Assembly: GCA_937138955.1 (NCBI GenBank)
Contig: CAKZPJ010000678.1
Span: forward strand, 1-12,856
Direction of reading: 5' to 3'
Source of the DNA: an uncultured Flammeovirgaceae bacterium
GTDB lineage: Bacteria > Bacteroidota > Bacteroidia > Cytophagales > Cyclobacteriaceae
Length of the DNA stretch: 12,856 nt
Part shown: positions 1 through 8,267 of the stretch, piece after piece
Layout: each line of letters starts with the position of its first letter
Position numbering within the stretch: position 1 is the stretch's first letter
Program-made: the position numbers and the translations under genes
The notes under the pieces: model-generated
The model's input: only the letters and a program-made list of their open reading frames with translations
The model's database searches: none
Told to the model about the DNA's origin: nothing

Positions 1-48
1 TACGCACGTATGTTTTGCGAAGAGGTAAATAGTAATATGAATGAGTAG
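1..48 (+). CDS. C-terminal end of an upstream gene (partial)
   Basis: Reading frame 1 is open from the window edge and ends at a TAG at 46-48, giving the tail YARMFCEEVNSNMNE. It stops 6 bp before the ATG of the next gene, the tight spacing seen elsewhere in this cluster, so it is probably the end of another gene of the same operon. Fifteen residues carry no recognisable motif, so no function is assigned. A short chance open frame at the edge cannot be excluded. Confidence 0.45.
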   Translation, partial: YARMFCEEVNSNMNE

Positions 49-54
49 TGAATA

Positions 55-1212
55 ATGACAGCAATTGTAGTCGTTACATATAGTAGAATTGGCTCCTTGA
101 AGAGACTATTGTCTTCCCTTTCGGGGGCAAAGTATCCTGAAGGCACTCGTATACCACTGGTTATTAGCATTGATGGCGGTTCAGAAAATAATAATGAAAT
201 AAGCAACGCCGCTACCGAATATGTTTGGGAACACGGAGAAAAGGAAATCATTAATCATCGAGAAAACTTAGGATTAAGAAAGCATATCATTTCGTGCGGA
301 GATCTATCGAGTAGGTACGGAGCAGTAATCGTGTTAGAAGATGATTGTTACGTAAGTCGTAATTTTTACAATTACACGGTACAGTCAGTTGCGTTTTTCG
401 GTAAGGATGAATCTATTGCCAGTATAGCCCTGTACTCCAACCGGATCAATGAAAATGTGCTTCTTCCGTTTGAACCGCTTTATGACGGTCATGATAACTA
501 CTTTATGCAAGTACCCTGTTCTTGGGGGCAGGTATGGACTGAGAACCAATGGCTGGCATTTAAGTCATTCTATGAGAAAGAACCAGTTATTGGCAATGAT
601 GATAATATTCCTGAGAGAATAAAGAAATGGTCGGAAAGCTCGTGGAAGAAGTACTTTTATAAGTATCTGGTTGATGAAAAAAAGTTTGTGATGTATCCGA
701 CTGTATCGCACTCCACCAACTTCGCTGATGCTGGTGAGCATCTAAAGCAGGCTAGTAGCTATTTTCAAGTGTGCTTAGAGTCTTTACCTGAGAGTTATGA
801 ATATAAATTCGTGAAGCTCAGTAATAGCAGTAATAGGTTTGATGCTTTCTTTGAATATCATTCTACTAGTTTGCTAAAATTAGGTTTGTCCGACGATGTG
901 GAATTTGATTTATACGGCTCGAAAAGGCTGGACTTGATTCATAAAACGCACCTAGTGTCATCTAAAGTCTGTAACGAGCCAATCCGCACTTACGGGTTGG
1001 AACTAACCTGTTTACTACAGAATATTCGCGACGGTATTGGTGGAAACTTCTTTTCGTACGCCGAGAAAACAGCGTTTGAGCGTGGTACCAGCTTACCTAA
1101 GAAGAAGTCTAATATCTTTGCTGAAAAGATGATGCCACTAGCGTATACACTAGGCTCTTCGGCCGGAAAAAGGTGGTTTATCAATAAGTTATTTCCCTTT
1201 GCCCGCTTATAG
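55..1212 (+). CDS. GT2-like glycosyltransferase with a LEDD metal-binding motif
   Basis: Predicted cytoplasmic glycosyltransferase with a GT-A fold, adding one sugar to the lipid-linked repeat unit. The N-terminus (residues 2-22) reads like the first beta-strand and helix of GT2 enzymes, with the VVVTYSRIGSLKRLL pattern. An ISIDGGS segment follows near residue 38, then NLGLRK, and V93-L-E-D-D97 is the DxD-type site that should bind the divalent metal and nucleotide sugar. C155-S-W-G-Q-V-W161 and a later YPTVS segment match positions in the gene at 3754-4662, so the two look like distant members of one family. The start is forced: TGA at 49-51 is in frame just upstream. At 385 aa it is longer than its relative (302 aa), mainly through an extra C-terminal region. 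Donor and acceptor are unknown. Likely cotranscribed with its neighbours. Confidence 0.82.
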   Translation: MTAIVVVTYSRIGSLKRLLSSLSGAKYPEGTRIPLVISIDGGSENNNEISNAATEYVWEHGEKEIINHRENLGLRKHIISCGDLSSRYGAVIVLEDDCYVSRNFYNYTVQSVAFFGKDESIASIALYSNRINENVLLPFEPLYDGHDNYFMQVPCSWGQVWTENQWLAFKSFYEKEPVIGNDDNIPERIKKWSESSWKKYFYKYLVDEKKFVMYPTVSHSTNFADAGEHLKQASSYFQVCLESLPESYEYKFVKLSNSSNRFDAFFEYHSTSLLKLGLSDDVEFDLYGSKRLDLIHKTHLVSSKVCNEPIRTYGLELTCLLQNIRDGIGGNFFSYAEKTAFERGTSLPKKKSNIFAEKMMPLAYTLGSSAGKRWFINKLFPFARL

Positions 1213-1269
1213 ATTCACTTAGAACCAAATGTCTCATTTCCTATCGGGCTTGTCAATACTACGTAACTG

Positions 1270-2457
1270 GTGACAGAAAATAACAGAAATAATACACTGA
1301 TACTCGAGTCTGGATACTCCGGCCACAGAAGTGAATACATCATTCATATAATGCAGTTTATAAATGAGCAACCAAATCTGTACGGTAAGTATGTATTTAT
1401 TTTAAACGAACAGATAGTTACGCTACTGGGAGATTTGGCAGCTTCGGAAAACTACTATATCAAGTGCTTTGAGTTTGACAGAGATTACCGTAACTCAATA
1501 TCCCGTAGCTTTTACGAGTGGCAACTAATCGCCGAATGGATTGATGCTCACGATAGAACGGTGAATGAGATTATTTTTATGAGTGTAGATGAGTACTTAA
1601 TTCTAATAACTACTAAGCGGTTTAAGAAGTATCAACTTTCGGTAAAAGGAATTCTGTTTCAACCTTACGTGCACTACAAAGGAACAGTCGGAGATAGAAA
1701 CCTTATAAAAAACTATGTTCTCCAGCGATACGCAGCTTTTTTGAATAGTGAGATTAACCAGTTATATATTCTAAATGATAAGCAGGCTGTTGAAAGAATG
1801 AATCTGAACATTAAAAACATCTACGCTTATCTGCCCGACCCCATTGAAAGCAGTCCGAATATTATGGATGCCTCTATTCACGAAGAGGTAGCAAGCAACT
1901 ACGGGTTAGACCAGAAAAAGAAGATTCTGCTTATGTTTGGAATGATTGACGACCGAAAAAATCTCATTAATATTATTGATGCTTTACGGCTATTACCTGA
2001 TGAAATTAAGGAATCGGTACACTTGCTCGTTATTGGCAAACTCAATAAGGCGGTTCGAGATAAGTATCTGAGTTATATTAGTAATCATAAACACGAAGTG
2101 AATATTACGTTCAATGATACGTTTGTATCGGAGGAGGAACGCGAAGTTCTGTTCACTTACTGCGATATTGTACTTATGCCATATATCAACTTTTATAGCT
2201 CAAGCGGGATTTTAGGACACGCAATTAAGCATCAGAAGAGTATTGTCGCTTCCAATAAGGGTTTAGTAGGTAGGGTTGTAAAGGAGAATAATCTGGGCCT
2301 TGCGGTTGACCCGCTGAAGCCCGAAGAAATCAAATCGGCTATTTGCCAATTAATCAATAACTTTGAAGGCTATCAGTACGAGAGTGCCTTGTATCTACGT
2401 GAACATAGCCCAATAAATTTTTCTAAGACACTCTTAAGTTTTAATTACCAAAGTTAG
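1270..2457 (+). CDS. GT4-like glycosyltransferase, GTG start, degenerate EX7E
   Basis: Predicted GT-B fold glycosyltransferase acting on the repeat unit at the inner membrane face. The N-terminus has TLILESGYSGHRSEYI, a glycine/histidine-containing entry loop as in GT4-like enzymes. The C-terminal domain begins with G224-MIDDRKN-231, the usual conserved start of the donor-binding half (a small loop followed by Lys). Where classical GT4 enzymes have E-x7-E, this protein has NFYSSSGILGHA (residues 307-318), with neither Glu in place. A Ser-Ser-Gly pattern there is found in divergent GT4-like proteins. The start is GTG: a TAA at 1264-1266 is in frame, only CTG and GTG lie between, and the next ATG (1351) would remove the N-terminal motif. 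It sits 57 bp after the previous gene and 38 bp before the polymerase. The substrate is unknown, and a catalytically altered role is possible. Confidence 0.78.
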   Translation: MTENNRNNTLILESGYSGHRSEYIIHIMQFINEQPNLYGKYVFILNEQIVTLLGDLAASENYYIKCFEFDRDYRNSISRSFYEWQLIAEWIDAHDRTVNEIIFMSVDEYLILITTKRFKKYQLSVKGILFQPYVHYKGTVGDRNLIKNYVLQRYAAFLNSEINQLYILNDKQAVERMNLNIKNIYAYLPDPIESSPNIMDASIHEEVASNYGLDQKKKILLMFGMIDDRKNLINIIDALRLLPDEIKESVHLLVIGKLNKAVRDKYLSYISNHKHEVNITFNDTFVSEEEREVLFTYCDIVLMPYINFYSSSGILGHAIKHQKSIVASNKGLVGRVVKENNLGLAVDPLKPEEIKSAICQLINNFEGYQYESALYLREHSPINFSKTLLSFNYQS

Positions 2458-2495
2458 GCATTACGTTTCTAGCGTAGGTACCTGAAGATATCATC

Positions 2496-3749
2496 ATGAA
2501 AATATCTCTGGAAGGATATAAAACCAACTATCATTTTTCAGTAAATCTATACTCAATATTCCTGATCGTTACCTTTGTTCCGGATATTGTAGGAATAGAT
2601 AATTCTATAGTGAAGTATCTTTTCTGGGTAGTACGATTGGCGTTGGCTCTGTGGATTATTTACTCCGACCGCCGTTCGGCTTTTCGGCTCAGCCTGTTTG
2701 AGTTTTTGTACGTTATTCTGGCCCTTATCTACACCATCAATTTATTTATCGACGTTTTTCTAGACCCTATTCCGACTTTAAAAAATAGTGGCACTACTGA
2801 TTTTATTGGATTTTTTATCGGTATCATTTTAGCACTATCTTTTCGGTACGATCCCGCTTTTCATTCGGAGAAATCCTTTTTATTCTTTTGGATAAGTCTA
2901 ACGTTTGGGTTGATAGTCGCTTACTTTCTGGCCGTAGAGAACGTTAAATTTGATGTCTCTAACGTTCGCTACGACGCTAATTCTACGATCAACACCATTA
3001 TGTACGGTCAAACCGGGTGTGCGCTGGCTCTGACTTCACTATTTGGGTTTGTACACTACCGGAAGGTATCGCTTAAAATACTATTTACCATCACGTTTGT
3101 AATAGGAATGTTATCTATTGCCAAAGCCGGTTCCCGGTCGCCAGTGGTGGTGTTAGCGTTGGTCAGTATTTTTTACATGATAGCCCGGTTGGGAAAAGTA
3201 AAAGGCTTGCTCATACTGTTTACGGCGGTGGGATTACTTCTTGTCAATATCAAGGCGATTGTTGGTTTACTAACTAGCATGGGAAGTAGTTTAGCGGTTC
3301 GCTTAACTAGTATGATCCAGGACAAAGAAACCAGTGGGCGGGACGTGATATACGCTAACGCGCTAAGTATAATAGAGGAGTCACCGATCTTTGGTTCTTA
3401 TTATCTGATACCATCGGGAATAGGAGCCGGTGGTTATCCGCACAATTACTTTTTGGAAGTGTTTATGACTACCGGCTTTCTAGGAGGTACTATCTTTTTA
3501 GCGTTAGTAATTTATAGCCTGTTCAAATCGTATAGTCTTATAAAGTCGCAACATTTCTCCAGTTGGATTGTAGTTTTGTACTTACAAATACTGGTATACG
3601 GCATGTTTTCCACTGGCCTTTATACTTCTCAGGATTTTTGGATACTATTATTTTTTACCGGATCACTGAAAGCTAGTAGTGTAATATCTACTGATAAGCT
3701 ACCCAAAAGTAAAAGATTGCCATTTCGTTCAAGGGTTCTTACCCAATAG
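2496..3749 (+). CDS. wzy: O-antigen ligase/polymerase family membrane protein (Wzy-like)
   Basis: Integral cytoplasmic-membrane protein of the Wzy/WaaL-type family, most likely the polymerase that joins lipid-linked repeat units on the periplasmic side. About 12 hydrophobic segments can be seen, roughly at residues 18-34, 40-58, 66-88, 101-117, 127-147, 167-187, 192-210, 215-231, 236-258, 318-341, 356-372 and 378-390. The long loop between segments 9 and 10 (about 259-317) holds family features: SGRDVIYANAL with its Arg near residue 282, then ESPIFG, and GGYPHNYFLEVF near 312-322 with the typical His-Asn before the next helix. GSRSP near 212 is also typical. Length (417 aa) is normal for the family. 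A ligase role cannot be excluded from sequence alone, but the neighbouring flippase favours polymerase. The stop is 4 bp before the next gene, indicating cotranscription. The ATG lies in the loop of a weak inverted repeat (2486-2507). Confidence 0.85.
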   Translation: MKISLEGYKTNYHFSVNLYSIFLIVTFVPDIVGIDNSIVKYLFWVVRLALALWIIYSDRRSAFRLSLFEFLYVILALIYTINLFIDVFLDPIPTLKNSGTTDFIGFFIGIILALSFRYDPAFHSEKSFLFFWISLTFGLIVAYFLAVENVKFDVSNVRYDANSTINTIMYGQTGCALALTSLFGFVHYRKVSLKILFTITFVIGMLSIAKAGSRSPVVVLALVSIFYMIARLGKVKGLLILFTAVGLLLVNIKAIVGLLTSMGSSLAVRLTSMIQDKETSGRDVIYANALSIIEESPIFGSYYLIPSGIGAGGYPHNYFLEVFMTTGFLGGTIFLALVIYSLFKSYSLIKSQHFSSWIVVLYLQILVYGMFSTGLYTSQDFWILLFFTGSLKASSVISTDKLPKSKRLPFRSRVLTQ

Positions 3750-3753
3750 TTCT

Positions 3754-4662
3754 ATGCCTAACGCCCCTATCGCCCTATTTACCTACAAACGGCTAGATAC
3801 TCTAAAGCAAACCGTTTCAGCACTCAAGCAGAATGAGTTAGCCAGAGACAGCGACTTGTTCGTTTTTTCGGATGCCGCTAAAACCCAGGCAGACGAAGCA
3901 ACGGTTAAAAACGTTCGCGATTTTCTGAAAACAATAGCGGGATTCAAAAGCGTTCATCTCGCGGAAGCTGATACCAATCGGGGGTTAGCTAATTCAATAA
4001 TCAATGGAGTCACCGAGGTATTGAGTAGCTACGATACGGTTATTGTTTTGGAAGACGACCTAGTGGCTTCATCCAATTTTCTTTCGTTCATGAATCAGTG
4101 CTTATCATTTTACAATAGCTATCCGGAAGTGCTATCAATTTCTGGTTATACGATGCCTATTCAAGTACCGGAAGATTATTCTTTTGATGTTTACGCTTTT
4201 CCCCGGGTAAGTTCTCACGGCTGGGCCACTTGGAAAAACAAGTGGGTGAATATAGATTGGGAAGTTAAAGACTTTGCGGAGTTCAAACAATCCTCAGCTA
4301 ACCGAAGAAGATTTAGATCAAACGGAAGCGATTTATACCGCATGTTAAATAAACAAATGCGCGGTAAGATTGACTCCTGGGCTATCCGTTGGCAGTACCA
4401 TTCACATAGGCAGCAGCTTTACACGATCTACCCTACCGTTTCAAAAATAGAGAATATAGGCTTTGGTTCGGAGGCAACCCATACCACAGGCTTCAACCGA
4501 TTTAAAACTAAGCTTGATAAAAGTGATAGCGGGGCTTTTCGCTTATTGCCAAAGGTAAAACCAAACGAAAAAATACACCGTCAGTTCATGGATTTTTACT
4601 CGGTAAAATCGCGCGGTATTGCTAAAATAAAGCAGTTACTCACAAAAGTGACAAGTAGCTAA
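3754..4662 (+). CDS. GT2-like glycosyltransferase with an EDD motif (GnT-I-like core)
   Basis: Predicted GT-A fold glycosyltransferase. The N-terminus (PIALFTYKRLDTLKQTVSAL, residues 4-23) is the first Rossmann-like strand and helix. FSDAAK follows near residue 37 and NRGLANSIINGV near 76. V98-L-E-D-D102 is the metal/nucleotide-sugar site, continued by LVASSNFLSFM. S154-H-G-W-A-T-W160 and YPTVSKIENIGFG in the C-terminal third look conserved and are echoed in the gene at 55-1212. The VLEDD-x-xx-S-x-xF layout resembles eukaryotic GlcNAc-transferase I and related proteins, so GlcNAc-like transfer is one guess, but the donor cannot be read from sequence. It starts 4 bp after the polymerase stop, which implies cotranscription and probably translational coupling. 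At 302 aa it is a compact complete member. Confidence 0.82.
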   Translation: MPNAPIALFTYKRLDTLKQTVSALKQNELARDSDLFVFSDAAKTQADEATVKNVRDFLKTIAGFKSVHLAEADTNRGLANSIINGVTEVLSSYDTVIVLEDDLVASSNFLSFMNQCLSFYNSYPEVLSISGYTMPIQVPEDYSFDVYAFPRVSSHGWATWKNKWVNIDWEVKDFAEFKQSSANRRRFRSNGSDLYRMLNKQMRGKIDSWAIRWQYHSHRQQLYTIYPTVSKIENIGFGSEATHTTGFNRFKTKLDKSDSGAFRLLPKVKPNEKIHRQFMDFYSVKSRGIAKIKQLLTKVTSS

Positions 4663-4664
4663 TA

Positions 4665-4684
4665 AAGATATTTCAGAATATCTT
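4665..4684 (+). other. Short perfect hairpin before the flippase gene
   Basis: AAGATATT (4665-4672) and AATATCTT (4677-4684) are a perfect 8-bp inverted repeat around a 4-nt loop (TCAG). It begins 3 bp after the stop of the glycosyltransferase gene and ends 1 bp before the purine-rich site in front of the flippase. The stem is A+T-rich and has no T-run after it, so it is not a normal intrinsic terminator. It could shape mRNA processing or translation initiation, or be chance. Confidence 0.3.
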
Positions 4685-4685
4685 G

Positions 4686-4692
4686 AAAGGAG
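4686..4692 (+). promoter_or_regulatory. Shine-Dalgarno-like site of the flippase gene
   Basis: AAAGGAG lies 9 bp before the ATG at 4702, a classical ribosome-binding spacing. It favours the first ATG over the in-frame ATG at 4708, which would be 15 bp away. Most other starts in this window have no such site, as is usual in Bacteroidota, so this one stands out. Confidence 0.4.
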
Positions 4693-4701
4693 ATACCCTG
4701 C

Positions 4702-6006
4702 ATGCCAATGAAACTACTCCAGACTTCAAAAATAGCTAACGACCTTAAAAGAATATACAGTAACCAGTATTTTGGAAATACAGTATGGCTGTTAGCAGAG
4801 AACGGACTGCGATTGGTGGCGGGGCTATTTGTTGGAGTTTGGGTGGTCCGCTATCTGGGGCCAGAAGATTTCGGGATACTTAGCTACGCTAATAGTTTCG
4901 TAATTGTATTTGCCGCGTTGGGTTCACTGGGCGTAGATAATATACTGGTTAGAGAATTAATCGTTCAAAAGAACAACCGAGATTACTTGATAGGGTCGGC
5001 ATTCGCCATTAAGCTAATTGGTTCTATCGTATTAGTATTGGTTGTTTCAGTAGCTCTTTGGTTTTCTTCTGGTTCAACCGAAGTAAATATAATTATCTAC
5101 TTAATTGTACTATCCAATCTGCTCAGCAGCTTCAATGTTATAAGTTTATACTTTCAATCGCAGGTACTATCCAAATACCAGGTTTTTGCTAGTATCATAA
5201 GCTTAATTATATCTATTGCTATAAAAATATACTTCATCCTCACGGAGAGAGGGCTGTTTGCTTTTGCTTCAGTTTATGTAATCGAAAGTCTGGCGTTCGC
5301 AGCTTCTGCCATTTTCTTCTACAAATACAACGGATTATCTCCATTTACTTGGAAGATACGCAGGTCAACTATAGCAGCGTTATTCAGAGATAGTTGGCCA
5401 CTGCTGTTATCCGGAATTTCTATTTCTCTCGGTATGAGAATAGATCAGGTGATGCTAAATCATTTTTTAGACACATCAAGTGTGGGATTATACGCCGCTG
5501 GGGTTAAGATAGCCGAAGTGCTCGTATTTATTCCCGCTGTGATCGGTAAATCCATCTATCCTAAGATTGTTGCTTTAGATATGGAAACAGAGCAAGGAAA
5601 GTTAAAAGGCCTTATCAGACACGTTTTTTATCTGTTACTAGCCATTTCTATTGGGGTACTTCTCGCGTCAGAGTATTTAGTTGACATCTTATACGGTAGC
5701 GAGTTTTTAGAAAGCTACTTAGTCATTAATATCCTAGTATTCACTATTCCGCTTACCTATTTAGGCACTATTACCAATAAGCTTTTACTAAAATTTGGGT
5801 TGGGAAAGGTGATATTTATAAAGCAGTTTTCATTGGCACTACTAAATATTTCACTTAACATTATACTTATTCCAATTTACGGAATAATAGGTGCCGCTTT
5901 TTCAACCCTGCTTGCCAGCTTAGTAACAAATTTATTCTTCGAGCTTTTTGTACCAGGAAAGCGGTGGTTATTCAACCTCAAGATTAATTCTCTACTACTA
6001 AGATGA
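4702..6006 (+). CDS. wzx: Polysaccharide flippase (Wzx/RfbX family)
   Basis: Polytopic inner-membrane protein of the MOP superfamily, expected to flip undecaprenyl-pyrophosphate-linked repeat units from the cytoplasmic to the periplasmic side. The N-terminus carries the typical family opening: FGNTVWLLAENGLRLVAGL, then VGVWVVRYLGPEDFGILSYA (about residues 50-69) and the LGSLGVDNILVREL segment. Hydrophobic helices continue to the C-terminus with short polar links, consistent with about 12 membrane spans. A second family-like patch is SISLGMRIDQVMLNHFLDTSSVGLYAAGVKIAE near the middle, where the second half of the fold begins. Length (434 aa) is normal. It has a Shine-Dalgarno-like site before it and ends 7 bp before the next glycosyltransferase. 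Together with the Wzy-like gene it marks a Wzx/Wzy pathway. Confidence 0.9.
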   Translation: MPMKLLQTSKIANDLKRIYSNQYFGNTVWLLAENGLRLVAGLFVGVWVVRYLGPEDFGILSYANSFVIVFAALGSLGVDNILVRELIVQKNNRDYLIGSAFAIKLIGSIVLVLVVSVALWFSSGSTEVNIIIYLIVLSNLLSSFNVISLYFQSQVLSKYQVFASIISLIISIAIKIYFILTERGLFAFASVYVIESLAFAASAIFFYKYNGLSPFTWKIRRSTIAALFRDSWPLLLSGISISLGMRIDQVMLNHFLDTSSVGLYAAGVKIAEVLVFIPAVIGKSIYPKIVALDMETEQGKLKGLIRHVFYLLLAISIGVLLASEYLVDILYGSEFLESYLVINILVFTIPLTYLGTITNKLLLKFGLGKVIFIKQFSLALLNISLNIILIPIYGIIGAAFSTLLASLVTNLFFELFVPGKRWLFNLKINSLLLR

Positions 6007-6013
6007 TCTAGAA

Positions 6014-7234
6014 ATGAGGATACTAACTGTTGTAAAAGACTTGGAAAAAGGTGGTACCCAACGAGCAGCACAAAACTTTTGTGAAGGCTATAAGATCCTC
6101 GGTCACGCTAGTCGGTTGTTTGCCGTAGATCACGGAGGTATTCGGGAAGAGGAATTAAAAAACAAGGGAATACATATTTATACAACCCATAGTGAAGATA
6201 CAAATACCAAAATTAAAGAATGGAATCCGGAGCTAGTTCATCTTCACTCTCTTGACATTGATCCCAAACTGGTTTTTGCATTAAAAGAACTTTTACCGAA
6301 AGCAAAGTTTGTTGAAACCAATGTATTTTCAGTCTTAACGGAATATACTTCGGTTTTAGATCGTAGCTTTCAGCTATCCAAGTGGTGTAGTTACCTGTAT
6401 GTATCCAGGGGCGGATCGGCGGAGAAGTTAAGAATTGTTCCGAATCCTATTAAAACGCAGTGCTTCTACAAAGCAAGCAAAAGGGATATAATCGCGTTTA
6501 AAAAGACTTATCACCTTCCGGAGGATGCTTTCGTTTTCGGGCGGATCGGACAAAGCTATTCCGGCAAATGGTCATTATATCTGATCGATTTGTTTGAAAA
6601 GTTTTTGTCTGAGGTTAGTAGTAATGCCTACCTTTTGTTGGTGAACCCCTCAAAAGAGCTGGTTGACTATGCTGCCTCGATGTCCCGGAGTGCTAAAAAA
6701 GTAGTTGTAATCGACAAAATAAAGGGCGATGATAATCTTAGATCATGTTATTCGTCAATAGACTTGTTTCTGCATATAGCGAGACAAGGCGAGAGCTTCG
6801 GAATGGTCTTAGCCGAATCAATATTATGCGAAACCCCCGTTGTCACCCTGAATACACCGTGGGCGGATAACTCCCAAAAGGAAGTAATCAACCATAACGT
6901 AAATGGTTTTTGTGCCAACTCAATCGATGAGTTCTATTCTTACATGAAAGGCTTCTACAATAAAACGCTGCAGTTAAACGAGCTATCTACCCTAGGGCGC
7001 AAATTAATCATTGATAAATATGATTATACCGCTGTGGCTGAGGAAGCTATAAAAGCACTAGACGATGAAGTTATTTATAAAACTGATTTTGCCGATATGT
7101 TAGAAGGGAGTTACCAAAACAAAGCAGATAAAGTACTTCTAGCTCTATTGCTGTCTGTAAAGGGCAGAGTTAAAAACACAAGTAAGGCGGTCAATTATAT
7201 ACTTATGAGAAGGTTCAAAGTAGCGCACCGTTAG
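6014..7234 (+). CDS. GT4 family glycosyltransferase
   Basis: Predicted retaining glycosyltransferase of the GT-B fold. The N-terminal domain opens with MRILTVVKDLEKGGTQRAA, where the GG loop is a GT4 hallmark for donor binding, followed by a strand ending in VHLHS near residue 77. IVPNPI marks the link to the C-terminal domain, which starts at FGRIGQSYSGKW. E260-S-F-G-M-V-L-A-E268 is a complete E-x7-E motif, followed by CETPVVTLNTPWADNSQKEV and NGFC, which fit the donor-sugar pocket. The protein is complete at 406 aa. It starts 7 bp after the flippase stop and ends 40 bp before the sulfotransferase, so it is probably in the same transcript. Donor and acceptor are unknown. Confidence 0.87.
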   Translation: MRILTVVKDLEKGGTQRAAQNFCEGYKILGHASRLFAVDHGGIREEELKNKGIHIYTTHSEDTNTKIKEWNPELVHLHSLDIDPKLVFALKELLPKAKFVETNVFSVLTEYTSVLDRSFQLSKWCSYLYVSRGGSAEKLRIVPNPIKTQCFYKASKRDIIAFKKTYHLPEDAFVFGRIGQSYSGKWSLYLIDLFEKFLSEVSSNAYLLLVNPSKELVDYAASMSRSAKKVVVIDKIKGDDNLRSCYSSIDLFLHIARQGESFGMVLAESILCETPVVTLNTPWADNSQKEVINHNVNGFCANSIDEFYSYMKGFYNKTLQLNELSTLGRKLIIDKYDYTAVAEEAIKALDDEVIYKTDFADMLEGSYQNKADKVLLALLLSVKGRVKNTSKAVNYILMRRFKVAHR

Positions 7235-7274
7235 GGAGCAAACTTCTATTAGCCTACCCAAACTAAACTTTAAA

Positions 7275-8267
7275 ATGATTGCAATTCATATAGGGTATCC
7301 CAAGTCTGCGAGTACAACACTACAGAAACATCTTTTTAATAAGCATGCCGATATAAACAGTTTTAGCTCGTACCCTACGAAGAATATTGGCGTTGACTCA
7401 TCTGAAATTGATTACTCATCTAGATATTTATCAAACGACGACCTTAAAACCTTTTACCATAAACTATCCGGTTTAGCTACCGCTGATTTTGATCACCAAG
7501 AAATTTCGGCTTTAGCCGCTAACTTCAAAAAGGATTTTTCGCCTAGTCAGTGTAACATGTTTAGTAGCGAGTTTCTCACTTCAGTTTTCTTCTCTCACAA
7601 AAATCTTGAGGAAAAGGCTAATAGACTATTCACCATATTTCCAGACGCAAAAATCTTAATAATCGTAAGAAATCAACTGGATATTATTAGGTCTCAATAT
7701 AAAGACCATCCTTTTGATCCGCGTAATCCAGAGGGTGGAAAGCCGATGTCACTAAATGAGTTTGTAGCCCAGCTCTTCACTTTTAATCACGAAATAAAGT
7801 ACCTGGAAAGTTTACAATACTTTGAAACAGCTAGTATCTACGAGAAGCTATTCGGTATTGATAACATTAGTGTATTGTGCATGGAAGAATTAAAGCACGA
7901 TCTAGGAGGGTTCTCACGCAAAATATCAGAGTTTTTGCACGTTGATCCTAGATTGACGGAAGAGCTATTGACTGATCGCCATGAGAATAAGGGGGTTAGT
8001 TCCGGTTACAATACCTACAGAAAGATAGTTAGAAATTATTACCCAGCTAAAGCACTCAATTTTATGTTGACGAACATTTTTAAAATAGACGTAAAAAAAA
8101 TGCTCCATAAACCAGCGAATGAAACCGAGAATATAAATTCTCAAAACACCGATAGGCTTACCAATTATTTTGGAGGATCAAACACCCGGCTATCTGAAAA
8201 ATATGCTATTGATATTGCTAAATACAACTACCCCTATTTAGCCAGCAATATTAACATTGACGAATAG
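7275..8267 (+). CDS. PAPS-dependent sulfotransferase
   Basis: Predicted to transfer sulfate from 3'-phosphoadenylyl sulfate to a sugar hydroxyl of the polysaccharide or its lipid-linked precursor. The 5'-phosphosulfate-binding loop is at the N-terminus: G7-Y-P-K-S-A-S-T-T-L-Q17, close to the family pattern PKSGTTxLQ with the key Lys10. The 3'-phosphate site is IIVRNQLDIIRSQY with Arg132 and Ser140, 8 residues apart as is usual. There is no signal peptide and no membrane segment, so it should be cytoplasmic or membrane-associated from inside. The early position of the loop confirms the ATG. It lies in a polysaccharide cluster, so a carbohydrate target is likely, though no sequence feature names the sugar. 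It is the last gene before a 251-bp gap and so may end a transcript. Confidence 0.85.
   Translation: MIAIHIGYPKSASTTLQKHLFNKHADINSFSSYPTKNIGVDSSEIDYSSRYLSNDDLKTFYHKLSGLATADFDHQEISALAANFKKDFSPSQCNMFSSEFLTSVFFSHKNLEEKANRLFTIFPDAKILIIVRNQLDIIRSQYKDHPFDPRNPEGGKPMSLNEFVAQLFTFNHEIKYLESLQYFETASIYEKLFGIDNISVLCMEELKHDLGGFSRKISEFLHVDPRLTEELLTDRHENKGVSSGYNTYRKIVRNYYPAKALNFMLTNIFKIDVKKMLHKPANETENINSQNTDRLTNYFGGSNTRLSEKYAIDIAKYNYPYLASNINIDE

Noticed and set aside
990..1184. 64-codon - strand frame, and similar ones at 5877-6071, 9394-9579 and 9606-9794
   Set aside because: All are antisense to strongly supported genes and show no motif or separate start signal, so they are treated as shadows.
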